A stretch of 64,000 nt of DNA from Arcanobacterium urinimassiliense (GCF_900119495.1 NZ_LT632435.1:1503205-1567204), one strand, 5' to 3'. Shown: positions 38,066 to 46,920, numbered from the stretch's first letter. Notes: generated by a model from the letters alone, not told the origin. Numbers and translations are program-made.

Positions 38066-38408
38066 GGCGGTTAGGGCTTCAAGGCCGTAGTTGAATTCGT
38101 GGTTACCAGCACCCACCGCATCGTATTTCAAGTAGTTGAACACACTAGCCATCAGGTCAACAGTGCTATCTGTCCGGTTCGCGTGGTACACCATTTCGAT
38201 TCATGAGCCCTGCGCAGCGTCGCCGTTGTCTAGAAGCAGCACGGCGTTCTTACCTTTTTCTTCACGAACGTTCTGGATTGCCGTTGAGGGGTGATCCATA
38301 CCGCGAACATTTTGGGGTTTGGAAGAGCCAAAGGGCTGCCCGGTGAAGTAGTCGTGGTCCACTAGGGTGCCATAAATGAAGGTTTTGGTTTTCAAAACAA
38401 AACAGGCA
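38066..38408 (-). pseudogene. Remnant of a 5'-nucleotidase / metallophosphatase gene
   Basis: The minus-strand translation keeps the order of a UshA/CpdB-type N-terminus: GTLVDHDYFTGQPFG, VLLLDNGDAAQGS, then YLKYDAVGAGNHEFNYGLEA. An in-frame TGA at 38201-38203 interrupts it directly after the NGD motif, and the frame ends within the IS-like terminus (TAG at 38063-38065). The first metal-binding motif, normally DVHGTL, reads FIYGTL, so Asp and His are both lost. The C-terminal half, the signal peptide and the promoter are missing. A dead fragment left by rearrangement. Confidence 0.8.
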
Positions 38409-38564
38409 AGGTTACTTTTGTACTTTAACTTCACTTGAGATGCAGGTCTTACAAATTTGCGCTCGTACATATCGCGGATTTGGCCGGGCGGAGCAAACAA
38501 CGTCGTTGTGGTGCCTCACCGAAATTTCGTTCAGCACTGTTCGGACTATAAGAGAAATTGGCGA

Positions 38565-38596
38565 CGGGGGTGAGACCGTTTAAGGTCTCACCCCCG
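38565..38596 (-). terminator. Hairpin downstream of the surface-protein gene
   Basis: A perfect 13-base stem (38565-38577 with 38584-38596) with a 6-base loop, 33 bases after the stop. On the minus strand the following sequence is CGCCAATTTC, a poor T-run, so termination may be partial or factor-assisted. Confidence 0.65.
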
Positions 38597-38629
38597 TACT
38601 GTTATGCCGGTGTTTCGTCGGCTAGGCGA

Positions 38630-41600
38630 TTAGTTCTCCTCGCCTTCTCGACGGCGTCGCACGAGCGCCAAGCCAAGGCCTGCTACGCCCATTGCGGCTG
38701 CGATACCAACGAGTCCTGCTACCTGCGCGCCGGTGCGTGCAAGCTTAGGCTTCTTGACTCCCGGCTCGGTGGTCATATCGCCAGCGGCAGGCTTCTCAAC
38801 GGTGACCGTCACGCGATCAATCTCGTTGCCGTTCTTGTCCTTGACGATAACTACGATCTTGTCACCAGGCTTAGCGTTGTCGTCGATGTCAACAACGAGG
38901 TTGCCGTCGCCATCGATTTTTGCCTTGCCGGGGCCGTCGGTGTCGACCGTCGTGCCGTCCTCAACAGGGCCGCCATCGTTCGGGATTACGACCTTGCCAC
39001 CCGGTTCGCCAGAGCCATCCTTCCAGTCTGGCGTCTTGGTGTCAGGTTCGCCAACCGTGACAGTGACGTCAACGTTGTCCTTGGTGCCATCGGGGTAGGT
39101 CACTACAACCGGAACCTTGATCTTGTCACCAGGCTTAGCATCCCCAGGAATAGTCACCTTGATGGAACCATCCTCGTTAACGGTCACGCCGTCAGGCGTG
39201 CCCTCACCAGGAGTGAACTTGGTGTCCGCCGGAGGCGTTACCTTGTTGCCATCGCGGTCCTTGAAGGTCGGTTTGTCGATCGTAACATCCTCACCAGGCT
39301 TACCGGTGCCATCCTCGTACTCAGGCTCGTACTTCTCGTTGTCCTTGATTTCAGGAACGTTGCAGACTTTGTTCTGCATGGTCGTGTACGTCCAAGTGGT
39401 CTTCACCCCTTGGGGGAAGGTGAAGCCCACAGCAGGGCTGGCTTCGACCTTGACGGTCTGACCGTACTCATAGACGTACTTGCCTTTAGCGTCAGGCTGC
39501 AGCTCCACGCCACCAACGGTGACCTTGTATACAACACCCTCGGTCTTCTTGACGGTGACGAACGGAGGCATCTTACAGTTTGCCGGGTCGTCTGCAGATG
39601 CGCCCAGAGACGGGTTGTACTCAGTCGGCTCACTCGGCGTTACCGGAGTTGCGTCCTTCTCAGTCACGGTAATCGTGACAGTCACGTTGTCCTTGGTGCC
39701 ATCGGGGTAGGTCACTACAACCGGAACCTTGATCTTGTCACCAGGCTTAGCATCCCCAGGAATCTTCACCTTGATCTCACCAGTGTTCTTATCAATGGTC
39801 ACACCACCAGGCGTTTTATCACCAGGAGTGAACGTGGTGCCAGTCGGAGGCGTGGTGTCCTTACCGTCCTTGTCCTTAAACGACGGGGCAGGAACCGTCA
39901 CCTCAGTACCAGGCTTACCCGAACCATCGGTGTACTCCGGCTGGAAGTGATCATTCGCGTTCGGAACCTTCGGATTAGAGTCATCACCATCGGGGATGCC
40001 GTCATTATCGTCATCAGGATCAGTCACATCAGGCTTGCCATCACCATCAGTATCCAGCTTAAAGTTAGCCTTCACCTCATCAGTGCTGCCATCCTTATAC
40101 GTCACCTTAACAGGAACATCAAACACCTCAACAGTGTCCTTATTCAGCTTCGACTTATCCGGGAACGTAACCGTAATCACACCAGTGTTCTCATCGATCT
40201 TAACTACATAGCCCTCAGGAGCCTTGTAATCACCAATCGAGAACTTCGAACCCTCAGGAACATCTACACCCTTACCATCCTTACCAGTAAAGGAAGGAGC
40301 AGACTTCGTCTCCTTACCAGGAACAACCAACTTACCCTCATACTTAGGCTCGTAAACGCCGTTATCCTTATCGGTCACCGTGACCGTGACAGTCACGTTG
40401 TCCTTGGTGCCATCGGGGTAGGTCACTACAACCGGAACCTTGATCTTGTCACCAGGCTTAGCATCCCCAGGAATCTTCACCTTGATCTCACCAGTGTTCT
40501 TATCAATGGTCACACCACCAGGCGTTTTATCACCAGGAGTGAACGTGGTGCCAGTCGGAGGCGTGGTGTCCTTACCGTCCTTGTCCTTAAACGACGGGGC
40601 AGGAACCGTCACCTCAGTACCAGGCTTACCCGAACCATCGGTGTACTCCGGCTGGAAGTGATCATTCGCGTTCGGAACCTTCGGATTAGAGTCATCACCA
40701 TCGGGGATGCCGTCATTATCGTCATCAGGATCAGTCACATCAGGCTTGCCATCACCATCAGTATCCAGCTTAAAGTTAGCCTTCACCTCATCAGTGCTGC
40801 CATCCTTATACGTCACCTTAACAGGAACATCAAACACCTCAACAGTGTCCTTATTCAGCTTCGACTTATCCGGGAACGTAACCGTAATCACACCAGTGTT
40901 CTCATCGATCTTAACTACATAGCCCTCAGGAGCCTTGTAATCACCAATCGAGAACTTCGAACCCTCAGGAACATCTACACCCTTACCATCCTTACCAGTA
41001 AAGGAAGGAGCAGACTTCGTCTCCTTACCAGGAACAACCAACTTACCCTCATACTTAGGCTCGTAAACGCCGTTATCCTTATCGGTCACCGTGACCGTGA
41101 CAGTCACGTTGTCCTTGGTGCCATCGGGGTAGGTCACTACAACCGGAACCTTGATCTTGTCACCAGGCTTAGCATCCCCAGGAATCTTCACCTTGATCTC
41201 ACCAGTGTTCTTATCAATGGTCACACCACCAGGCGTTTTATCACCAGGAGTGAACGTGGTGCCAGTCGGAGGCGTGGTGTCCTTACCGTCCTTGTCCTTA
41301 AACGACGGGGCAGGAACCGTCACCTCAGTACCAGGCTTACCCGAACCATCGGTGTACTCCGGCTGGAAGTGATCATTCGCGTTCGGAACCTTCGGATTAG
41401 AGTCATCACCATCGGGGATGCCGTCATTATCGTCATCAGGATCAGTCACATCAGGCTTGCCATCACCATCAGTATCCAGCTTAAAGTTAGCCTTCACCTC
41501 ATCAGTGCTGCCATCCTTATACGTCACCTTAACAGGAACATCAAACACCTCAACAGTGTCCTTATTCAGCTTCGACTTATCCGGGAACGTAACCGTAATC

Positions 41601-44600
41601 ACACCAGTGTTCTCATCGATCTTAACTACATAGCCCTCAGGAGCCTTGTAATCACCAATCGAGAACTTCGAACCCTCAGGAACATCTACACCCTTACCAT
41701 CCTTACCAGTAAAGGAAGGAGCAGACTTCGTCTCCTTACCAGGAACAACCAACTTACCCTCATACTTAGGCTCGTAAACGCCGTTATCCTTATCGGTCAC
41801 CGTGACCGTGACAGTCACGTTGTCCTTGGTGCCATCGGGGTAGGTCACTACAACCGGAACCTTGATCTTGTCACCAGGCTTAGCATCCCCAGGAATCTTC
41901 ACCTTGATCTCACCAGTGTTCTTATCAATGGTCACACCACCAGGCGTTTTATCACCAGGAGTGAACGTGGTGCCAGTCGGAGGCGTGGTGTCCTTACCGT
42001 CCTTGTCCTTAAACGACGGGGCAGGAACCGTCACCTCAGTACCAGGCTTACCCGAACCATCGGTGTACTCCGGCTGGAAGTGATCATTCGCGTTCGGAAC
42101 CTTCGGATTAGAGTCATCACCATCGGGGATGCCGTCATTATCGTCATCAGGATCAGTCACATCAGGCTTGCCATCACCATCAGTATCCAGCTTAAAGTTA
42201 GCCTTCACCTCATCAGTGCTGCCATCCTTATACGTCACCTTAACAGGAACATCAAACACCTCAACAGTGTCCTTATTCAGCTTCGACTTATCCGGGAACG
42301 TAACCGTAATCACACCAGTGTTCTCATCGATCTTAACTACATAGCCCTCAGGAGCCTTGTAATCACCAATCGAGAACTTCGAACCCTCAGGAACATCTAC
42401 ACCCTTACCATCCTTACCAGTAAAGGAAGGAGCAGACTTCGTCTCCTTACCAGGAACAACCAACTTACCCTCATACTTAGGCTCGTAAACGCCGTTATCC
42501 TTATCGGTCACCGTGACCGTGACAGTCACGTTGTCCTTGGTGCCATCGGGGTAGGTCACTACAACCGGAACCTTGATCTTGTCACCAGGCTTAGCATCCC
42601 CAGGAATCTTCACCTTGATCTCACCAGTGTTCTTATCAATGGTCACACCACCAGGCGTTTTATCACCAGGAGTGAACGTGGTGCCAGTCGGAGGCGTGGT
42701 GTCCTTACCGTCCTTGTCCTTAAACGACGGGGCAGGAACCGTCACCTCAGTACCAGGCTTACCCGAACCATCGGTGTACTCCGGCTGGAAGTGATCATTC
42801 GCGTTCGGAACCTTCGGATTAGAGTCATCACCATCGGGGATGCCGTCATTATCGTCATCAGGATCAGTCACATCAGGCTTGCCATCACCATCAGTATCCA
42901 GCTTAAAGTTAGCCTTCACCTCATCAGTGCTGCCATCCTTATACGTCACCTTAACAGGAACATCAAACACCTCAACAGTGTCCTTATTCAGCTTCGACTT
43001 ATCCGGGAACGTAACCGTAATCACACCAGTGTTCTCATCGATCTTAACTACATAGCCCTCAGGAGCCTTGTAATCACCAATCGAGAACTTCGAACCCTCA
43101 GGAACATCTACACCCTTACCATCCTTACCAGTAAAGGAAGGAGCAGACTTCGTCTCCTTACCAGGAACAACCAACTTACCCTCATACTTAGGCTCAAAGA
43201 TCGTTGCATCGCGTTCCGCTACCTTGAACGGGGCATCGGCATGGGCAACAACGCGGCCTTGGGTCTTCGGCTGGCCGTCGTCACCCTTCACCGGATCGCC
43301 GTTCTCGTCGAGAACCGGGACCTGCAGGTCCTCGTTGCGCATCATAACTGGGAACTTGAACGTCTTACCAGTCTGGTCAGCATTCGGAGTGAAGGTCACA
43401 ACACCGGTTGCGGAATCAACCGAAACCTGATCCTTAGTGACGCCCTCTGGCAGTGTGCCAAGTTCAAACTTTGCCTTTTCAGGCTTGGTTTCTTTACCGT
43501 CGGTAGCCGGATTGTCGAACTTTGGCTTGGAGGAAGTAGCCTCTCCAGACTTCGCCTGGACCTCGTCGTACTCAAGGTATTCACGCGCCACAGCGAAGGC
43601 ATCCAGAGCCAGAACCAGGTCGTTCGCTGGATCTGAATCACCATCAGTAAGCTTCAGGCGAGCAGTGTACGTATCACCAGTTTGGGCTTCTGCCGGAACG
43701 GTGAACGGACAGCTTGGGATCTTGGTTGCGGCATCAGCTTTAGCGGTGTCACAGGTCTTGACGACTTTGCTGTTCTTGTCTACCCACTGGATGTAGTAGG
43801 TCAGATCCTGGGAAATCGGCAGACCGGAGGTATCCGTCTGAACCGTATCGCCGACCGTGGCCCAGTTATCAGTAGTGTTCTTATCCACTACATCGAACTT
43901 CAAGGCTTGCGGCGCAAGCGCGATGTTCCAGCCCGTGTAGCCATCAGTGGTGTTACCAATGAGGGCGCCGTCGCCACCGAAGAGCTGTGCGTTACCGCCA
44001 GCGTTCAAATCAGCGCCGAAGCCCGGGCCCGCCCACTGGCCAAGAGCCCACGGATACAACGCACCGATATTGTCCGGTAGCGGTTTACCATCCTTACCGT
44101 AGACGCTGAGGTAGCTCCAGTGCATATTGACGTGCTTGGAGTCAAGTGCGCCGTTAGTCCAACGGCCTTCGTTCCACGAACCAGCCAGCTTGTGCCACTT
44201 GTCAGCCGGCACGATACCCCGGCTAGAGTGGTCGTTACCGTAGATGCCCTTCCAGAACAGCTGGAACGTACCATCAGCGCCAGTAGTGGTCGTGACCGTC
44301 TCGGCAATCCAGCCTTCTGGATCCGCAGCTACCTGCTCATTAATCCAGCGCTGCAAGCCCTCTTCATCAGTAGGAGTCCAATCAGACCCACGCAGAGTCT
44401 TACCCGCAAAGTTATCCTTTGCGTACTGTTCAATCTTGGTCACGGCCTCGTCGTTGAGGTAAGAGCCAACCACTTTCAAACCAGCGGCAGCAACGTCCTT
44501 ACCTCCAAAGGCACTGACAGTGTTGTGGTTTTTCGCGCCCTGCAACACATCAAGGTTCCAAAATGCCCGACCAGCATAGGTGCCTTGGTTACTGGAGTTT

Positions 44601-45283
44601 CCAACACTCTCTACCCACTTGTTTTCCGGAAGGTGCTGTGGCAGTTTGTCCTTCTGCGCGTACTGGATGGTCACACCCGAGACTTTGTTGTCACCCCACT
44701 GGCCGTCACCCTGGGTATTGGGAGTGGTGTTTGCGCCAATACCAGGGAAGATACCAGCCGCCGGCTGGTGCACCAGACGATACTTATCCGTCAAATCATT
44801 CGGTAGCTCCGTCCACATACGGATCTTCTCACGGCGTTGATCACGCCGACCGGCAGGGTCACCTGTCGTAAGGCCAACACTGGCATCCGCAGCGAACGTG
44901 CGGGTCACGCCGGCAGCATCAGTGTACGGCCCCATCTTGATGGTGAAGTTACCGTTAGCATCGCTCTCGGTGTAGTACACCGGGGACGAATGCTCCGTGT
45001 TGACGCCCTCATACCACTGGGCGTATACCTTCACACCCTTCCCCATTGGCCTACCGGCATCCTGAACGTTCTTGAAACCAACGGCCGCCTTCACAATCTC
45101 CTTGACAGAGCCAGAGATCGTGCCTTTTTCGCTCGCCTTACCAGGAGAATAGATGGCCTGATCCTGCGCATTAGCAGCCGGAACGAGCGGAGATCTGGGC
45201 ATTACCGCGAAGGCAATGGCCAGAGAGAAAACAGCAGCTAAAATCGCCGTACCTCGACGACGGATCGCGTTTTGCTTTACCAT
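38630..45283 (-). CDS. Giant repeat surface protein with LARTG wall anchor (Rib/YPDG-type adhesin)
   Basis: 2217 residues. Layout: signal peptide (1-40, ending PAANAQ); a unique N-terminal region with carbohydrate- or collagen-binding-like beta domains (about 41-690); five tandem 237-residue units; a divergent sixth partial unit; and the C-terminal sorting signal LARTG, hydrophobic helix, RRRREGEEN. Each unit holds two Rib/YPDG-like beta domains (one ends VTYPDGTKDNVTVTVTVT) and a calcium-binding thrombospondin-3-like stretch reading DTDGDGKPDVTDPDDDNDG. Such proteins mediate adhesion; LAxTG anchors are used by class E sortases in actinobacteria. AAGGAAG precedes the ATG. The base composition is more GC-rich than the neighbours and the gene sits beside IS sequences, suggesting transfer. 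No sortase gene is in the window. Confidence 0.93.
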   Translation of the reverse strand: MVKQNAIRRRGTAILAAVFSLAIAFAVMPRSPLVPAANAQDQAIYSPGKASEKGTISGSVKEIVKAAVGFKNVQDAGRPMGKGVKVYAQWYEGVNTEHSSPVYYTESDANGNFTIKMGPYTDAAGVTRTFAADASVGLTTGDPAGRRDQRREKIRMWTELPNDLTDKYRLVHQPAAGIFPGIGANTTPNTQGDGQWGDNKVSGVTIQYAQKDKLPQHLPENKWVESVGNSSNQGTYAGRAFWNLDVLQGAKNHNTVSAFGGKDVAAAGLKVVGSYLNDEAVTKIEQYAKDNFAGKTLRGSDWTPTDEEGLQRWINEQVAADPEGWIAETVTTTTGADGTFQLFWKGIYGNDHSSRGIVPADKWHKLAGSWNEGRWTNGALDSKHVNMHWSYLSVYGKDGKPLPDNIGALYPWALGQWAGPGFGADLNAGGNAQLFGGDGALIGNTTDGYTGWNIALAPQALKFDVVDKNTTDNWATVGDTVQTDTSGLPISQDLTYYIQWVDKNSKVVKTCDTAKADAATKIPSCPFTVPAEAQTGDTYTARLKLTDGDSDPANDLVLALDAFAVAREYLEYDEVQAKSGEATSSKPKFDNPATDGKETKPEKAKFELGTLPEGVTKDQVSVDSATGVVTFTPNADQTGKTFKFPVMMRNEDLQVPVLDENGDPVKGDDGQPKTQGRVVAHADAPFKVAERDATIFEPKYEGKLVVPGKETKSAPSFTGKDGKGVDVPEGSKFSIGDYKAPEGYVVKIDENTGVITVTFPDKSKLNKDTVEVFDVPVKVTYKDGSTDEVKANFKLDTDGDGKPDVTDPDDDNDGIPDGDDSNPKVPNANDHFQPEYTDGSGKPGTEVTVPAPSFKDKDGKDTTPPTGTTFTPGDKTPGGVTIDKNTGEIKVKIPGDAKPGDKIKVPVVVTYPDGTKDNVTVTVTVTDKDNGVYEPKYEGKLVVPGKETKSAPSFTGKDGKGVDVPEGSKFSIGDYKAPEGYVVKIDENTGVITVTFPDKSKLNKDTVEVFDVPVKVTYKDGSTDEVKANFKLDTDGDGKPDVTDPDDDNDGIPDGDDSNPKVPNANDHFQPEYTDGSGKPGTEVTVPAPSFKDKDGKDTTPPTGTTFTPGDKTPGGVTIDKNTGEIKVKIPGDAKPGDKIKVPVVVTYPDGTKDNVTVTVTVTDKDNGVYEPKYEGKLVVPGKETKSAPSFTGKDGKGVDVPEGSKFSIGDYKAPEGYVVKIDENTGVITVTFPDKSKLNKDTVEVFDVPVKVTYKDGSTDEVKANFKLDTDGDGKPDVTDPDDDNDGIPDGDDSNPKVPNANDHFQPEYTDGSGKPGTEVTVPAPSFKDKDGKDTTPPTGTTFTPGDKTPGGVTIDKNTGEIKVKIPGDAKPGDKIKVPVVVTYPDGTKDNVTVTVTVTDKDNGVYEPKYEGKLVVPGKETKSAPSFTGKDGKGVDVPEGSKFSIGDYKAPEGYVVKIDENTGVITVTFPDKSKLNKDTVEVFDVPVKVTYKDGSTDEVKANFKLDTDGDGKPDVTDPDDDNDGIPDGDDSNPKVPNANDHFQPEYTDGSGKPGTEVTVPAPSFKDKDGKDTTPPTGTTFTPGDKTPGGVTIDKNTGEIKVKIPGDAKPGDKIKVPVVVTYPDGTKDNVTVTVTVTDKDNGVYEPKYEGKLVVPGKETKSAPSFTGKDGKGVDVPEGSKFSIGDYKAPEGYVVKIDENTGVITVTFPDKSKLNKDTVEVFDVPVKVTYKDGSTDEVKANFKLDTDGDGKPDVTDPDDDNDGIPDGDDSNPKVPNANDHFQPEYTDGSGKPGTEVTVPAPSFKDKDGKDTTPPTGTTFTPGDKTPGGVTIDKNTGEIKVKIPGDAKPGDKIKVPVVVTYPDGTKDNVTVTITVTEKDATPVTPSEPTEYNPSLGASADDPANCKMPPFVTVKKTEGVVYKVTVGGVELQPDAKGKYVYEYGQTVKVEASPAVGFTFPQGVKTTWTYTTMQNKVCNVPEIKDNEKYEPEYEDGTGKPGEDVTIDKPTFKDRDGNKVTPPADTKFTPGEGTPDGVTVNEDGSIKVTIPGDAKPGDKIKVPVVVTYPDGTKDNVDVTVTVGEPDTKTPDWKDGSGEPGGKVVIPNDGGPVEDGTTVDTDGPGKAKIDGDGNLVVDIDDNAKPGDKIVVIVKDKNGNEIDRVTVTVEKPAAGDMTTEPGVKKPKLARTGAQVAGLVGIAAAMGVAGLGLALVRRRREGEEN
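39641..43195 (-). repeat. Five tandem 711-bp repeats inside the surface-protein gene
   Basis: Identical sequence features recur exactly every 711 bases (for example at 39729, 40440, 41151, 41862 and 42573), encoding 237 residues per unit. Copies look nearly base-identical, and the last unit in gene order ends with a slightly changed sequence (VTITVTEKD). Such arrays change copy number by recombination and can be miscounted in assemblies. Confidence 0.95.
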
Positions 45284-45452
45284 ATTATCGAGTCTTCCTT
45301 CCGAGAAGATACTTTGGACGTAGAGAGAGTCCGAAGGCTCTACCTGAATACCCGCATCTGTTGATGGTGGAGTTAGCTATGCCGACCTTACGACCGGCAA
45401 GAATCGCATAGAGCAACTATCAGTGCTATAGCAACCCTTAATAATGGCAATC

Positions 45453-45472
45453 AAGTAGGACCAAAGTAGGAC
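45453..45472. promoter_or_regulatory. 11-bp-spaced direct repeat upstream of the surface-protein gene
   Basis: AAGTAGGAC occurs at 45453-45461 and 45464-45472, one helical turn apart, 170-190 bases before the start codon. It could be a paired regulator site. The rest of the 298-base gap to the IS is AT-rich with no gene. Confidence 0.45.
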
Positions 45473-45565
45473 TGAACTACTATAGACTACAATATTTTTC
45501 TTGTAATCACAACGCCCTATATGAAAACAGCTTTTGGTACTTTTCCCAATAACGGCAAGGATTCT

Positions 45566-45580
45566 CCCCCCTCCCCCCCC
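45566..45580. repeat. Poly-C tract (C6-T-C8) between the surface-protein gene and the IS
   Basis: A homopolymer-like run immediately outside the left IS end and about 290 bases upstream of the surface-protein start. Such tracts are prone to slippage, but the distance makes direct on/off control uncertain. Confidence 0.7.
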
Positions 45581-45623
45581 TTGAAGTTTCCCCTGAATGT
45601 TGGACTAGTTAAATGGTAGTCCT

Positions 45624-46270
45624 TTAGGCTGCGAGGGCATGATTCCGATATTCGTTCGGGGTCATGCCCTCGAGTCGTTCCTGGATGCGTTTGTTGTTGT
45701 ACCAGTGGATGTATGCCTTGATCTGGTTGACCAGGTGCTCAGTGGATGTGAAGGTGTTGTTGTAGAACATCTCTGATTTGAGGTGGCCGAAGAAGTTCTC
45801 GGCTACGGCGTTGTCGTAACAGTTTGCCTTGCGAGACATTGACTGGACTGCGTGGGAACGGCTGAGTGATCGAACAAGTCGATGATTGGTGAGAGATAGA
45901 TCTTGGACGATCCGAGACGGAACTCGGTAACGTCAGAGACCCATTTTTGGTTCGGGCTAGTAGCAGTGAAGTCGCGGGCTAACACGTTTGGGGCAATGGT
46001 CGATAGTATGCCTCGGTAAGAGTTATAGCGTTTCTTCTGACGGACCAGGCAGGTCAGTCCTTCACGCTTCATAAGCTTGGCGACGAGTTTACGAGAGACC
46101 ACCAGGCCCTGGCGGTGTAGGGCGAGTCGGATCCTACGGTGACCATACCGACCGCCCGAAGCTTCAAAAATTGTTCTGATCTTGGCTCGAAGATCAGCAT
46201 GTTTATCTGGCTGTCCTAGGCGGGCTTGATGGTAGTAGAACGTTGATCTGGCCAATCGCGCTACCCGCAA
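45624..46270 (-). pseudogene. IS3-type transposase OrfB, internally deleted
   Basis: The N-terminal part (ARSTFYYHQARLG, then GRYGHRRIRLALHRQG and WVSDVTEFRLGSS with the first catalytic Asp) is in one frame, ending near 45803. The C-terminal part (NCYDNAVAENFFGHLKSE with the catalytic Glu, ending in HWYNNKRIQERL) is in another. The first Asp and the Glu are only about 46 residues apart, against about 95 in intact IS3 enzymes. The middle Asp region is therefore missing and the frame shifts near 45845-45875. Not functional. Confidence 0.88.
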
Positions 46271-46323
46271 AAGAACATCGAGATCATGGTGGGACTTGAG
46301 TGTAACGATTACTCGAGCTCGGT

Positions 46324-46803
46324 CTATTGCTCGTTGTTCATCAAGTCCCTTAATGCTTTTAGGTAGGCGTTCTCCGCTTCTAAGTCCCTGATCCGTTGTT
46401 CAAGTTCCTTAGTTTGAGATAACACCCGGGGACCGGTCTTAGGTCGCCTGCCCTTAGGCTTAGGGCGCAAGCCGTCTTCGCCTTGGTCGCGATAGATCCG
46501 CACCCAGCTCGTCACCACGTTGACAGAAGCCAATCCCAAGTCCTGCGCGATACTCATCCGGGTCTAGCCGGCCAGAAAGCGTTGAACAGCATCACGTTTG
46601 ACTTCAAAGGTAAAAACTCGCTTATGTGACTTATTCACAAGAACAAGCCTGCCATGAATACGCCACCGATTATAGAAACGATCGCACGGCTTGAAACTCA
46701 AGCCAAGGCAAGAAGCAGCCGCTGCGGCACCACACCCCTGCTCAAACAAAGCAACTAAACGCGTCTGATCAGACTCAGTCAATGAAGATAAAGAAGAAAC
46801 CAT
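46324..46803 (-). pseudogene. IS3-type transposase OrfA interrupted by an amber codon
   Basis: Starts MVSSLSSLTESDQTRLVALF and continues through two helix-turn-helix units and a leucine-zipper-like end (ELEQRIRDLEAENAYLKALR). A TAG at 46564-46566 falls within the expected LAGETRMSIAQDLG, where a Glu codon GAG probably became TAG. Translation would stop after the first half. Confidence 0.85.
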
Positions 46804-46808
46804 GAAAA

Positions 46809-46858
46809 TGTCCCCCGGAAAAAGAAACTGAATAATCCAGTCCAACTTCCGGGGGACA
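46809..46858 (-). promoter_or_regulatory. IS-end hairpin covering the orfA ribosome-binding site
   Basis: TGTCCCCCGGAA (46809-46820) and TTCCGGGGGACA (46847-46858) are perfect inverted complements. The GGGGGA before the orfA start lies in one arm. Transcripts entering from outside would therefore hide the start, a known way for IS elements to avoid activation by read-through. Confidence 0.6.
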
Positions 46859-46920
46859 CTTCATTTCGGCAGTCCCCGCGTTCTTAGTTTTAATTATGCT
46901 TCTTTGCTTCGATTCTGTTT

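Larger units (their letters stand above)
38029..46863. mobile_element. Composite-transposon-like segment carrying the giant surface protein
   Basis: The outer ends are inverted and about 22 of 27 bases identical: 38029-38055 (starting TGAACTAGCCCC) and the right end of the IS at 46863 (ending GGGGACACTTCA). Both are flanked outside by TTT (38026-38028 and 46864-46866), the size of target duplication expected for IS3-type elements. Inside lie a nucleotidase remnant, the 2217-residue surface protein and a broken IS3-type element. The glucokinase and a cupin gene flank it. Boundaries rest on short matches, and the 3-base duplication is low-complexity. Confidence 0.55.
45582..46863 (-). mobile_element. 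IS3-family insertion sequence, inactivated (about 1282 bp)
   Basis: The ends are TGAAGT...ACTTCA (TG...CA, as in IS3) with an imperfect inverted repeat of about 27 bases. It has the usual two genes, orfA (helix-turn-helix) and orfB (DDE integrase), both on the minus strand. orfA has an in-frame stop and orfB has lost part of its catalytic core. The flanks of this element alone (CCT on the left, TTT on the right) do not match, whereas the outer ends of the larger segment do. Confidence 0.85.

Noticed and set aside
39729-43055. Ten short plus-strand frames of 71-73 codons repeated every 711 bases
   Set aside because: Shadows of the adhesin repeats; identical because the repeats are identical.
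39641-43195. CRISPR array
   Set aside because: The repeats are 711 bases long, directly adjacent and coding; no short repeat-spacer pattern exists anywhere I looked in the window.
38558-43636. A 1692-codon open frame on the plus strand opposite the adhesin
   Set aside because: It is the mirror of the repeat array: one 711-base unit free of stops in this frame repeats five times. The product is a low-complexity Arg/Leu/Ile/Asn pattern with no domain, and the sense strand has a signal peptide, known domains and a sorting signal.
46274-46300. A HAIR-like CTTGAGT...ACTCGAG sequence
   Set aside because: It lies inside the IS between orfA and orfB, has the wrong spacing and a mismatch, and is not near a heat-shock gene.
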